DNA of 64,000 nucleotides from PCPOR2b sp965220385 (GTDB taxonomy: Bacteria > Poribacteria > WGA-4E > PCPOR2b). The notes beneath the pieces were generated by a model that saw nothing but the letters and a program-made list of their open reading frames with translations, was not told the origin of the DNA and ran no database searches. The position numbers and the translations under genes are program-made. Below, piece after piece: positions 53,628 through 62,344 of the stretch. The stretch spans positions 4,402,001 to 4,466,000 of the forward strand of contig OZ244825.1 of assembly GCA_965220385.1 (NCBI GenBank). Reading direction: 5' to 3'. Numbering within the stretch: the first letter of the stretch is position 1; each line of letters opens with the position of its first letter.

Positions 53628-55729
53628 CGATGACCAACCAAAATACATTGCGCATCGGTGCGGATGTCGGCGGCACCTTCACCGATGTCGTCCTAATCGA
53701 CGCCAACGGAAATCTCTGGACCCATAAAGTCCCCTCCACACCTCCCAACTTTGAGCAAGCGGTGCTAAACGCAATCGAGCATCTGCTGCGCACAACCGAC
53801 GCCGCCGGAACAAGCGTCAGCGAAGTCGCACACGGCACCACAGTAGCAACCAACGCCGTTCTGGAAAAACGGGGCGCGAAAACTGCGCTGATCACCACCA
53901 AAGGCTTCCGAGATGTTCTCGAACTGCGGCGCATCCGTGCACCCCAGATGTATGACCTGTTCTTTGAAAAACCGGAAGCACTTGTCGAACGCTATCTGCG
54001 CTTTGAACTCACGGAACGGATCTCTGCGTCCGGCGAGATTCTGACCCCACTATCGGAGTCAGAACTGTCGCGTCTCAAGGAGAAGTTGGAGAAAGAGGCG
54101 GTCGAATCTGTAGCGGTCTGTACCCTCCACGCCTACGCCTTCCCGCAACACGAGAATATCGTCGGTGATTTTCTGCGAACAGAGTTACCAGATGTCCCCG
54201 TTTCGCTCTCTTCCGAAGTCCTCCCGGAACGTAAAGAGTATGAACGCACCGCTACCACCGTCGTCAACGCCTACGTCCGTCCGGTCATGCAGCGTTACCT
54301 GAACGCGATGCGTAGCGGTTTACAAGAAATGGGGATTGAGGGACCGTTGCTGATGATGCAATCAGCGGGCGGCTTAACGCCGGAGGCGGACGCTGCACAA
54401 CTGCCGGTCTTTGTCTTGGAATCGGGACCGGCTGCCGGTGTGTTAGCAGCGGGATTCACGGCACAACGCTTGGGAACGGATAACCTCATCACACTCGACA
54501 TGGGAGGCACCACCGCCAAAGCGTCAATGATTGAAGATGGCGCAGTCGCCTATAGTCCAGAATATGAGGTTGGCGCATCGATTTCGGCAGGAAACCGACT
54601 TGTCGGTGGGGGCGGTGAACTTATCCGTGCGCCGAGTATCGATATCGCCGAAGTCGGATCCGGCGGCGGCAGCATCGCGTATCTGGACGGCGCGGGCGGT
54701 CTGCACGTCGGTCCCCGTAGCGCAGGCGCTGTTCCCGGTCCCGCTTGCTATCAACGTGGAGGGACAGAACCGACTGTCACCGACGCCAACGTCGTGTTAG
54801 GTTATATCCGTCCCGGTGAATTGGCTGACGGCGAAGTCAGCATCGATATCGAATCCGCCCGGCGAGCGATACACGATCAAATCGCTGTGCCCCTCAAAAT
54901 GGATTTGCTTGAAGCAGCAGAGGGGGTCCATCGGATCGCCAATGCCCGCACCATGCGCGCCCTACGCGCTGTTTCTACCGAGCGTGGACGCGATCCACGG
55001 GAATTCGTCCTGATGGCTTTTGGTGGCTCTGGTCCAATCCACGCAGTGGGACTGGCAAAAGAACTCTTGATCCGTCAGGTTATTGTGCCGCCGCTGCCCG
55101 GTCTGTTTAGTACCCTCGGTCTACTCTTCTCCGGCGTCGAACATCACGATGTCCGTAGCTGTCTCCTCTCCGGCGACGCGCTCAACGCAACAGCTTTGGA
55201 GGAAATCAAAGGGGAGATGCAACGTAATATGCTCACCCAATTCGAGACCGAGGGCTATTCCGCCGACCAAGTGACGCAGAGTTGCAGCGTTGACATCCGT
55301 TTTAAGGGGCAAGCCTCGGAGATACGCATCGCAGTAACCGATGAGAACTTCACCGAAAGGACGGTCCAAACGTTGCACACAACCTTTGAGACAGAGCATG
55401 AACGGCTCTATGGACACCGATCCGATCCGGACAATCCAGTCGAAGTTGTGGCGGTCCGGCTGATCGGGCAGGCGGGTATACGCGGCCAACAAGGCACCCT
55501 CAATCCGGCGGAACGTCTCGGCGCACGCGCAGCAAGGCGGGAGGCTTACTTCGGCGCATCGTGGGGAACAATCGATACCCCCGTCATCTCGCGCCGCGAT
55601 CTGGGAGACGAAGGCACAACCGGTCCCCTGCTTATCGACGAATACGATTCTACCATCGTCGTTCCACCCGACTATCGCGGATATCTGGATAGCGACGGAA
55701 ATATTCTTATGAATCCCCTAACTGAATGA
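53624..55729 (+). CDS. Hydantoinase/oxoprolinase family protein (HyuA-like)
   Basis: The 701-residue ATP-dependent hydrolase subunit has the N-terminal phosphate-binding GADVGGTFTDVVL (about 11-23), VAHGTTVATNAVLE, and LDMGGTTAKAS in the second lobe. HyuA normally works with HyuB in opening N-methylhydantoin, 5-oxoproline or acetone-carboxylase-type substrates; no hyuB is adjacent. A second in-frame ATG at 53630 is an equally plausible start. Four-base overlap with the upstream gene indicates coupling. Confidence 0.9.
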   Translation: MTMTNQNTLRIGADVGGTFTDVVLIDANGNLWTHKVPSTPPNFEQAVLNAIEHLLRTTDAAGTSVSEVAHGTTVATNAVLEKRGAKTALITTKGFRDVLELRRIRAPQMYDLFFEKPEALVERYLRFELTERISASGEILTPLSESELSRLKEKLEKEAVESVAVCTLHAYAFPQHENIVGDFLRTELPDVPVSLSSEVLPERKEYERTATTVVNAYVRPVMQRYLNAMRSGLQEMGIEGPLLMMQSAGGLTPEADAAQLPVFVLESGPAAGVLAAGFTAQRLGTDNLITLDMGGTTAKASMIEDGAVAYSPEYEVGASISAGNRLVGGGGELIRAPSIDIAEVGSGGGSIAYLDGAGGLHVGPRSAGAVPGPACYQRGGTEPTVTDANVVLGYIRPGELADGEVSIDIESARRAIHDQIAVPLKMDLLEAAEGVHRIANARTMRALRAVSTERGRDPREFVLMAFGGSGPIHAVGLAKELLIRQVIVPPLPGLFSTLGLLFSGVEHHDVRSCLLSGDALNATALEEIKGEMQRNMLTQFETEGYSADQVTQSCSVDIRFKGQASEIRIAVTDENFTERTVQTLHTTFETEHERLYGHRSDPDNPVEVVAVRLIGQAGIRGQQGTLNPAERLGARAARREAYFGASWGTIDTPVISRRDLGDEGTTGPLLIDEYDSTIVVPPDYRGYLDSDGNILMNPLTE

Positions 55730-55837
55730 TATGGAAGCGTCTCGTAACGAGTAATACGTAGGGCAAACATTGTTAGTCTCTCCATAATCTTTTCTCTTAC
55801 GCATTACGGATTACGCATTATTCTTTCGGAGGCAACC
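55730..55837. repeat. TACGCATTA-type short repeats
   Basis: GTAATACGTA (about 55760) and TTACGCATTACGGATTACGCATTA (55799-55822) are the same words seen at 47011-47056, here as direct repeats. GGAGG just before 55838 serves the macrodomain gene. No terminator with a T run is evident. Confidence 0.55.
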
Positions 55838-56371
55838 ATGCAAACCAAAATTAACCGAACGACCCTCACCCTCGTACAAGGAGATATCACCAAAGAGGGT
55901 GTTGATGCAATCGTCAACGCTGCGAACGAACAACTCATGGGCGGCGGCGGTGTTGATGGCGCAATCCACCGCGCCGGAGGACCGGCGATCATGGCGGAAT
56001 GCAACGAGATCCGTGCCGAGCAGGGCGGTTGCCCGACAGGAAATGCTGTGATCACAACAGGGGGAGACCTGCCCGCAAAGCACGTCATCCACACTGTGGG
56101 ACCGATCTGGCGGGGCGGGAACGCCGGTGAACCCAATCTCCTCGCCAGCTGTTATAGAGAGAGTTTAAGCCTTGCACTTGAGGGCGGCATCAAGACAGTT
56201 GCGTTCCCATCAATCAGTACAGGCATCTACGGCTACCCGATTGACAAAGCAGCTGCCACCGCCCTCAACGCGGTGAAGGAATTCTTGGAAACGCACGATG
56301 GGATCGAAGAGGTCCGTTTCGTCCTCTTTGACGATGCAACCTACGCCGGCTATGAAAGCGCCCTCTCATGA
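55838..56371 (+). CDS. Macrodomain protein (ADP-ribose deacetylase-like)
   Basis: This 177-residue single macrodomain has VQGDITKEGVDAIVNAANEQ (about 13-32), GGGGVDGAIH and SISTGIYGYP (about 127-136), the loops that bind ADP-ribose. It is of the YmdB/MacroD type, which removes O-acetyl-ADP-ribose or mono-ADP-ribose. No ADP-ribosyltransferase partner lies beside it. TCGGAGG precedes the ATG. Confidence 0.92.
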   Translation: MQTKINRTTLTLVQGDITKEGVDAIVNAANEQLMGGGGVDGAIHRAGGPAIMAECNEIRAEQGGCPTGNAVITTGGDLPAKHVIHTVGPIWRGGNAGEPNLLASCYRESLSLALEGGIKTVAFPSISTGIYGYPIDKAAATALNAVKEFLETHDGIEEVRFVLFDDATYAGYESALS

Positions 56372-56414
56372 CCGTACAAAAAATGAACTAATGTACAAAT
56401 GAACTAACAATTCT

Positions 56415-57482
56415 ATGCCAAATCAAAAACTTCCCTTATTCCCAACTACCGTTGTGGGCAGCATGCCACGGTCTGACTTCGTCCGCGATCTGCTTGCGTT
56501 AGATAACGAACCGCAACGCTCCCAAGCTGAAGCAGAAAAAGAGATGGACGCCGCCGTGCAATACATTATCGCGGTGCAGGAGGCCGCTGGGATCGACATC
56601 ATTTCCGATGGCGAATGGCGGCGACGTTCCTACATCGGCGTAATTGCTGACATCGCAAGCGGGTTCGAGCTGACCATGCAAGACGGTATGCACTGGACAA
56701 CCGCAGTCGATAAAATACGCCTCAAGCAACCGGGGGTTATCGCGGCAGAGGCAGCATTTCTGCAGCAGCACACCGATCGACTGACAAAGGTATGTCTCCC
56801 GTCCCCATATCTGTTGGGACAACGGATGTGGGACCCGGAAAAATCGAGGGACGCCTACCCCACACGCGAATCGTTCATGTATGATCTTGTCGATATCTTG
56901 CGAGCTGAGCTCATCGCTATCAGGGATGCCGGGGCGACCGTCGCCCAGTTTGATGACCCGCATCTATGCCTATTCGTCGATCAGGCCGTCCGGGCGAGTT
57001 ACGAAAATCCCGACCATGAGATGGATCTGTGTGTTGATCTGCTGAACCAGATTATTGATGGCGTTGATGGGATTCAGATTGCTATCCACCTCTGCCGACG
57101 CAACAAGGGACGTGACGGCTGGGTTGGCGAAGGAGGATACGAGCCGATTCTATCCTACCTCAAACGACTCAAGGTCGATCAGTACCTGATGGAGTTCACG
57201 ATTCCGGTCGCGGGCGACCTCGCCGTGCTTCAGGAGATACCCGAAGATAAAACCGTCGGGCTCGGCTGCGTCGATTGTCGAGGCGAGCATATCGACACGC
57301 CCGAAGAGATTGTTGCGCGCGTTGAAAACGCACTACGCCACCTAAGTCCCGAACGCATAACCCTCAACCCAGACTGCGGATTTGCGCCCGGCAGCGCTGC
57401 AGAAATCCCCATCGACGAGGCATACCAGAAACTCAAAAACGAAGCGAAAGCCGCAGAAATTCTTCGAGAAAGGCACGGATAG
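56415..57482 (+). CDS. MetE C-terminal-like methyltransferase (cobalamin-independent methionine synthase family)
   Basis: The 355-residue protein corresponds to the C-terminal catalytic barrel of MetE without the N-terminal domain. It has TTVVGSMPR (11-19), IISDGEWRR, the zinc ligands H-x-C (IHLCRR), and NPDCGFAP with the third ligand. Core-type enzymes transfer a methyl group to a thiol such as homocysteine, often from a donor other than methyl-folate. No good ribosome site is seen before the ATG. Confidence 0.86.
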   Translation: MPNQKLPLFPTTVVGSMPRSDFVRDLLALDNEPQRSQAEAEKEMDAAVQYIIAVQEAAGIDIISDGEWRRRSYIGVIADIASGFELTMQDGMHWTTAVDKIRLKQPGVIAAEAAFLQQHTDRLTKVCLPSPYLLGQRMWDPEKSRDAYPTRESFMYDLVDILRAELIAIRDAGATVAQFDDPHLCLFVDQAVRASYENPDHEMDLCVDLLNQIIDGVDGIQIAIHLCRRNKGRDGWVGEGGYEPILSYLKRLKVDQYLMEFTIPVAGDLAVLQEIPEDKTVGLGCVDCRGEHIDTPEEIVARVENALRHLSPERITLNPDCGFAPGSAAEIPIDEAYQKLKNEAKAAEILRERHG

Positions 57483-57494
57483 CGAAACCTCGAT

Positions 57495-58697
57495 ATGCAG
57501 AATTCACAAGAGCAACCGTTCACGCGGCGATCGCTCATCCTGCCGATCTATTTTCCTGCCTTTCTGCTCTCCGTCGGCGGCGGCATCCTCATCCCAATCT
57601 TCCCCGAATACGCAAAATCGTTCAACCCTTCCTATAGCCTGATGGGCCTCGTCCTCGGTATGCAGGGCGTCGGTGTCCTGATCGCGGACGTCCCCGCCGG
57701 TATCCTAATCGAGCGGACGGGCCGCAAATCGTCAATGTTAATCGGCGCTGCTGTCGTGGGATTCTCCACCCTCGGCGTCGGACTTGCCAACAGTGTCCTT
57801 GAATTGATTACCTATCAACTTATCGCGGGAATTGGCAGTGCCCTATGGACTATTGCCCGATATACCTACTTGACGGATGCCGTCCCAATCGAGGAACGTG
57901 GCAGATCACTCGCAATGTTCGGCGGAGTGAGTCGGATCGGCACTTTTGTAGGTCCTGCCATTGGCGGCTTCATCGGTAAACACTACGGTCTAAGCGCCCC
58001 ATTCTTTGCCTGCGCAGCGATTATGGGCGTCAATTTCCTGTTCTGCCTCTTCTTCATTCACGAAACAAAACGTGCTTCAGTAGTCGGTCCCCGTCGGCTG
58101 CACCTAAAGCAGTTCATGGACATATTGAAGACACACTATCGCGCGTTACTCACGGCTGGAATGGGGCAGATCTGCGTCCAAACCCTTCGAGCGGGCAGAC
58201 GAATCATCATTATTCTCTACGGACGTGATGTCATAGGGCTAGACCGTCAGACAGTGGGGCTGATTTTCAGCCTCTCCTCATTTATTGATATGATAATGTT
58301 TCCGGTGGCAGGATTTATTATGGACCGGTTCGGTAGGAGATACGCCATCGTTCCCTGTTTCTTCATTTTCGCGACGGGGATGGCGATGGTGCCCCTTACA
58401 GGCAGCTACTTAACCCTACTAATCGCAGGCATTGTGATGGGACTTGGCAACGGACTCGGTTCCGGAACGATGATGACAACGGGAGCAGACCTTGCCCCAC
58501 GGGATGGCACAGGCGAATTCCTTTCCGTCTGGCGACTCATCGGTGACGTAGGCCACGCAACGGGTCCATGGATCGTCGGTGAGATCGCAGATGTGTCAGG
58601 ATTGGGGCTTTCCGCTGTCGTTCTATCGGGGGTAGGGTATATGGCGGTCGCAATCTTTCTCTGGCTAGTGCCGGAAACCTCACGACCACGCAAATAG
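57495..58697 (+). CDS. MFS transporter
   Basis: This 400-residue protein has about 12 transmembrane helices. The loop after helix 2 (GILIERTGRKSS) is the MFS signature, with a second copy, MDRFGRRYA, between helices 8 and 9. It starts 12 bp after the MetE-like gene and may carry its substrate or product. Specificity is not evident. A CTCTCACT short repeat (58733-58757) lies between it and the convergent oxidoreductase gene. Confidence 0.9.
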   Translation: MQNSQEQPFTRRSLILPIYFPAFLLSVGGGILIPIFPEYAKSFNPSYSLMGLVLGMQGVGVLIADVPAGILIERTGRKSSMLIGAAVVGFSTLGVGLANSVLELITYQLIAGIGSALWTIARYTYLTDAVPIEERGRSLAMFGGVSRIGTFVGPAIGGFIGKHYGLSAPFFACAAIMGVNFLFCLFFIHETKRASVVGPRRLHLKQFMDILKTHYRALLTAGMGQICVQTLRAGRRIIIILYGRDVIGLDRQTVGLIFSLSSFIDMIMFPVAGFIMDRFGRRYAIVPCFFIFATGMAMVPLTGSYLTLLIAGIVMGLGNGLGSGTMMTTGADLAPRDGTGEFLSVWRLIGDVGHATGPWIVGEIADVSGLGLSAVVLSGVGYMAVAIFLWLVPETSRPRK

Positions 58698-58779
58698 AAT
58701 AGCGGTTACACGTCTTTCTCTTTGCTCACTTTCCCACTCTCTCACTCTCTCACTTTCAGTCCTTGCGCTTTCTGGTATG

Positions 58780-60339
58780 TCAACCTATCATGAAGTCTGA
58801 GATACGCTCTCCAATGACCATCGTCGTCACATTGGTATTGGCGCGGATGCAGTCGGGCATAATTGATGCGTCCGCCACCCGCAGCCCCTCGACACCGTAG
58901 ACCCTACCGTACTGATCAACCACAGCCATCGGGTCAGAATCCGGTCCCATTTTGCACGTCGATGAGATGTGGTGACTGGTGCTCACCTGCCTCAGCAACC
59001 ATTCATCCAAGGCTTTGTCCGTCGCCAAATCCGCGTCTGTCGGTGCAAGCCGTTCCGCAACCAATCTCCTGAACGCATCGTGTTCGAGCAGATCAATGAT
59101 AATACGCACAGACTCGCGCAGCCGTTCGCGGTCAAACGATTCCGCCAGGTAGTTATAATCCAAGGCGGGTTGCTGATGCGGATCGGAAGAAGCGAGCCGG
59201 ATTTCGCCCGCGCCAACGGCTAAGTATATACACGCAGCAACGTGGAATCCCAAAGGCACCGAGTCCGATTCCACAAGATAGCCCTCCTCGGTAGCAAAAG
59301 CGGTCGGGAGCAGAAACATATCATTGCGTAGGTCGGAACCCTGCGCTGTATAACGAAGTCCAATCTGAAGCCGCGGTTCCGTGCCATCGGGCAGAAATTC
59401 CTCCTTCACCCGCAACGTGACCGACACCTGCGGATGGTCTCTCAGGTTCTGTCCAACGCCCGGTAGATCGTGGATCACAGGAACCCCAATCGCCTTGAGA
59501 TGGTCAGCGGGTCCGATACCCGAAAGCATGAGGGTCTGCGGCGAACCGATAGACCCGCCGGATAGAACGACCTCCTCGCCATAGACATCGAACATCTCGC
59601 CGCCGCTCTCCACCCGGACACCAACAGCGCGTTTGCCCTCAAAGAGGAGACGGTGTACCAAGCAGTCCGCTTTAATCGTGAGGTTCAAGCGATGACGCGC
59701 CGGGTTTAGGTAGCCGATCGTCGTGCTCCACCGAATGCCGTCCGGATTATTGAGCGCGAGCGTACCGACCCCTGTAGAGTCCGGGTCGTTGTGGTCGGGA
59801 CAATCCGGATAGCCAGCAGCCAGAGCCGCATCGTAGAAAGCCGCCTGTTCGGGGTTCAACTCCTCGTATGTGTGTCGCCGGGCGCGGATGGGACCCGTAT
59901 TCCCGTGATAGGAATCGTTATAGTCGGGATCCGCCTCGTTCCTGCGAAAGCATGGAAGCAACTCCTCATAACTCCACTTGTCGTTGCCCAAGGAGGCCCA
60001 ACTATCGTAGTCTTCGGGCACACCGCGGAGGAAGATCTGCGCGTTCACCGCGGTTGAGCCGCCAACGATCTTGCCACGTGGGACGAACATAGTCGGCGCA
60101 CTATCAGTGGCACGGGCGGTGTAGCCCCAACCGAATTTGGTCGGGCGACCAAAAGCTCGCGCCCAGATATTGCGATCTCGTCCGTAACCGTACTTGATCT
60201 CCTCCGGCAGTTGATCAACCTCTGGAAAGTCAGGACCCGCCTCCAGTAACAGGACAGATCGTCCCGGATCCTCGGTGAGCCGTGCCGCAAGTATCGCCCC
60301 AGCCGCCCCCGCTCCAACGATAATGGTATCGTACTTCAT
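58780..60339 (-). CDS. GMC family FAD-dependent alcohol dehydrogenase (choline dehydrogenase-like)
   Basis: This 519-residue flavoprotein has the FAD-binding GAGAAGAILAARL (9-21), the GMC signature PRGKIVGGSTAVNAQIFLRG, and the catalytic histidine region STSHHISSTCKMG. It oxidises an alcohol to an aldehyde or ketone. I place the start at 60339 where GAGGAG lies upstream; the frame from 60369 adds ten residues without a ribosome site. With the thioesterase-like and BKACE genes upstream, it may oxidise a beta-hydroxy compound. Confidence 0.9.
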   Translation of the reverse strand: MKYDTIIVGAGAAGAILAARLTEDPGRSVLLLEAGPDFPEVDQLPEEIKYGYGRDRNIWARAFGRPTKFGWGYTARATDSAPTMFVPRGKIVGGSTAVNAQIFLRGVPEDYDSWASLGNDKWSYEELLPCFRRNEADPDYNDSYHGNTGPIRARRHTYEELNPEQAAFYDAALAAGYPDCPDHNDPDSTGVGTLALNNPDGIRWSTTIGYLNPARHRLNLTIKADCLVHRLLFEGKRAVGVRVESGGEMFDVYGEEVVLSGGSIGSPQTLMLSGIGPADHLKAIGVPVIHDLPGVGQNLRDHPQVSVTLRVKEEFLPDGTEPRLQIGLRYTAQGSDLRNDMFLLPTAFATEEGYLVESDSVPLGFHVAACIYLAVGAGEIRLASSDPHQQPALDYNYLAESFDRERLRESVRIIIDLLEHDAFRRLVAERLAPTDADLATDKALDEWLLRQVSTSHHISSTCKMGPDSDPMAVVDQYGRVYGVEGLRVADASIMPDCIRANTNVTTMVIGERISDFMIG

Positions 60340-60507
60340 TGTTCTTCTCCTCAATCTAAAATCAACCACTAAGACGCGGAAACAACCTTAGTTCATCTGT
60401 TCATTAGTAAATTTGTTCATTAATGAACCAATGAACCAAAAAATCTCTGCGTCCTCTGTGCCTCTGCGGTGAAATAGATTCATGTCTGCTTCGCCTCTAG
60501 TGGGTTT
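60340..60507. repeat. GTTCATT and CTCTGTGCCTCTGCGG short repeats
   Basis: The spacer contains AACCACTAAGACGCGGA (60364-60380), a run of GTTCAT words (60392-60435, with TTCATTAATGAA as palindrome) and CTCTGCGTCCTCTGTGCCTC (60446-60465). These are familiar dispersed short-period intergenic repeats of bacteria; TGAAC words also occur at 41951 and 56373. Confidence 0.55.
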
Positions 60508-61383
60508 TCAACGTAGGGGACCGCGCGTCTCCATTGCCACAGAAATCCGCTCACTCCTGCCCCCTTCGCCGTCAGAATGATAAAGACGAACAGCACCATG
60601 GAAACAGTCTGGATATTCGACAAAATCCAACTCCACATCCGCCGCCTGTCCCGGCACAAAGGGTTTCCGAAAATAGATCGTGATTTCGCGGAACCGCAGC
60701 CGACCGGCATCCCCACCACTTTTATGATACAAAAGGGCAAGGTAATCCTGCGCCTGGTTCATGTACACAGCGGTATTAATGTGACGGTAGATATCCGACC
60801 GGTCCATGTGAAAGACCAGCGGCATCGTATCATGGAAGGCTCGTCCGTCGTCGCCTGCCTCGCAGCGGTATGACTCAATATCCCGACTGACCAAATCGTT
60901 TTCGCTCGCTTCATGCTCCCTCAAGAACCGGATCGCTTCCGGCACGTCGGTTGGTCTATGTTGACCCGGAGGCGCGAGCGGACGGGTGAGCGCCATCCAA
61001 AATTCGGCACATCCAATTCGTCGCTGGGAGTCGTCGTCTTTGTTGAACAGTTCGCAATTCATCGCCAAATGACCGCGTTTCAAACTCCCGTCCTCGTCCC
61101 GCCTTGTCACCAGCCGTAGCCGCGTCTCCTGTCGCAGCTTCGTCCCCAATGGAAAGCGTTCACCAAAGGTCTCAAACCGCAAGATGTTATTGAGCGGCAC
61201 AACCCCGTCGCCGCGTTTGGCGTTATAATTCCAATGAGGATCGAGGGTACTGTGAATGCCTGGACCGATTGTACGGCTCAGATTGGCCGTGATTAACTCG
61301 GAATCCATATTGAGCCACCGCCACTCAACAGTCTCTTCCGTAACACCCTTCAAGAAATCCTGTGAACCCTTTGTCTGCACCAT
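60508..61383 (-). CDS. Double-hotdog acyl-thioesterase-like protein
   Basis: The 291-residue protein appears to hold two hotdog domains. The second contains SDIYRHINTAVYMNQAQDYL, matching the H-x-N-x(3)-Y thioesterase pattern. Starts at TTG 61395 and ATG 61383 are both possible; AGGAGG touches the former and lies 12 bases before the latter, so I prefer ATG. Between a BKACE and an oxidoreductase gene, it would hydrolyse the acyl-CoA released by BKACE, as betainyl-CoA thioesterase does in carnitine breakdown. That link is inference. Confidence 0.75.
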   Translation of the reverse strand: MVQTKGSQDFLKGVTEETVEWRWLNMDSELITANLSRTIGPGIHSTLDPHWNYNAKRGDGVVPLNNILRFETFGERFPLGTKLRQETRLRLVTRRDEDGSLKRGHLAMNCELFNKDDDSQRRIGCAEFWMALTRPLAPPGQHRPTDVPEAIRFLREHEASENDLVSRDIESYRCEAGDDGRAFHDTMPLVFHMDRSDIYRHINTAVYMNQAQDYLALLYHKSGGDAGRLRFREITIYFRKPFVPGQAADVELDFVEYPDCFHGAVRLYHSDGEGGRSERISVAMETRGPLR

Positions 61384-61409
61384 CAGGCGAGTCAACCTCC
61401 TGAAAACTT

Positions 61410-61468
61410 AACGCAAAGACGCTAAGGCGCAAATTTTTTGCGTCCTTGTGCCTTGGCACCTTTGCGTT
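61410..61468. repeat. AACGCAAAG...CTTTGCGTT inverted repeat
   Basis: Perfect 9-bp arms (61410-61418, 61460-61468) enclose further complementary words (AAGGCGCAAA, TTTTTTGCGTCCTT). The whole can fold as a long imperfect hairpin, with GCTTTTT following on the plus strand. Words of this kind (ACGCAAAGACGC) are widespread dispersed repeats. Next to it is a CACGTTTCACG copy (61479-61490). Confidence 0.65.
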
Positions 61469-61495
61469 GCTTTTTCTCACGTTTCACGTTTTACC

Positions 61496-62317
61496 TTATA
61501 TCCCAAGAAGTTCACGGGCGTCGCTCGGTGTGGCAACCTCGCCCTGCAGCTGCTGAACCAAATTCACGGCGACCTCGACCATTTGCGCGTTACTCTTCAG
61601 CAGAACGCCCCTGCGGAGATAGATATTGTCCTCAAACCCAACGCGGATATGACCGCCCAAAATGATGCCCATCGTAATCATCGGTAACTGTGTCCGACCC
61701 ACACCCATAACAGACCAAGGGATATCGGGCGGCAATAAGTTCTTCATGAACAACATATTATCCGGCGTCGCTTCGATACCCCAACCCGCCCCCATGCACA
61801 GTTGGATATACGGGGGATCCTCAAACAGTCCCTCATCAATTAGGTGCAGCGCCTGCCGTATATGCCCCGCATAGAAGACCTCGATTTCAGGCTTGACGCC
61901 CTGTTCACGCATCCGTCGGGCAGCCGCCCGTCCCCATTCCGGTGGGTTGAGAAACATCCGCTCCCCAAAGTTCAGTGAACCGACATCAAGCGAACAGATT
62001 TCAGGTTTTAGCGTAACCGGTTCAAGCCGTTCCTCAATGATATTCTTTCCGGGTATATTGCCCCCGCTCGTCGTCAGATTAATCAGGATATCGCACTCTT
62101 GACGGATCCGATCCACAACCTCTGCAAAGAGCTCAAGCCGTGAACATACGATCCCCGTTTCAGGATCGCGAACATGGATGTGTGCGATCGACGCACCGGC
62201 TCGACTCGACTCAATCGCCGCTTGTGCAATATCTTTGGGCGTATACGGTACAGCGGGATTCATCTCCTTGGTAGGTCCCGACCCCACCACCGCTACCGAG
62301 ACAATTGTTTTTGCCAT
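61496..62317 (-). CDS. Beta-keto acid cleavage enzyme (BKACE, DUF849)
   Basis: This 273-residue TIM-barrel zinc enzyme condenses a beta-keto acid with acetyl-CoA and releases acetoacetate and a new acyl-CoA. H46-x-H48 in AHIHVRD are zinc ligands; LTTSGG, SLDVGSLNF and MGVGRTQ are family landmarks. Start 62317 is preferred: the protein begins MAKTIVSVAVVGSG and GGAGG lies eight bases upstream. The frame from 62335 would include that site. Substrates vary (3-keto-5-aminohexanoate, dehydrocarnitine, others). Confidence 0.92.
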   Translation of the reverse strand: MAKTIVSVAVVGSGPTKEMNPAVPYTPKDIAQAAIESSRAGASIAHIHVRDPETGIVCSRLELFAEVVDRIRQECDILINLTTSGGNIPGKNIIEERLEPVTLKPEICSLDVGSLNFGERMFLNPPEWGRAAARRMREQGVKPEIEVFYAGHIRQALHLIDEGLFEDPPYIQLCMGAGWGIEATPDNMLFMKNLLPPDIPWSVMGVGRTQLPMITMGIILGGHIRVGFEDNIYLRRGVLLKSNAQMVEVAVNLVQQLQGEVATPSDARELLGI

Positions 62318-62344
62318 AATCGGTTCCTCCAACACATTGTAAGA

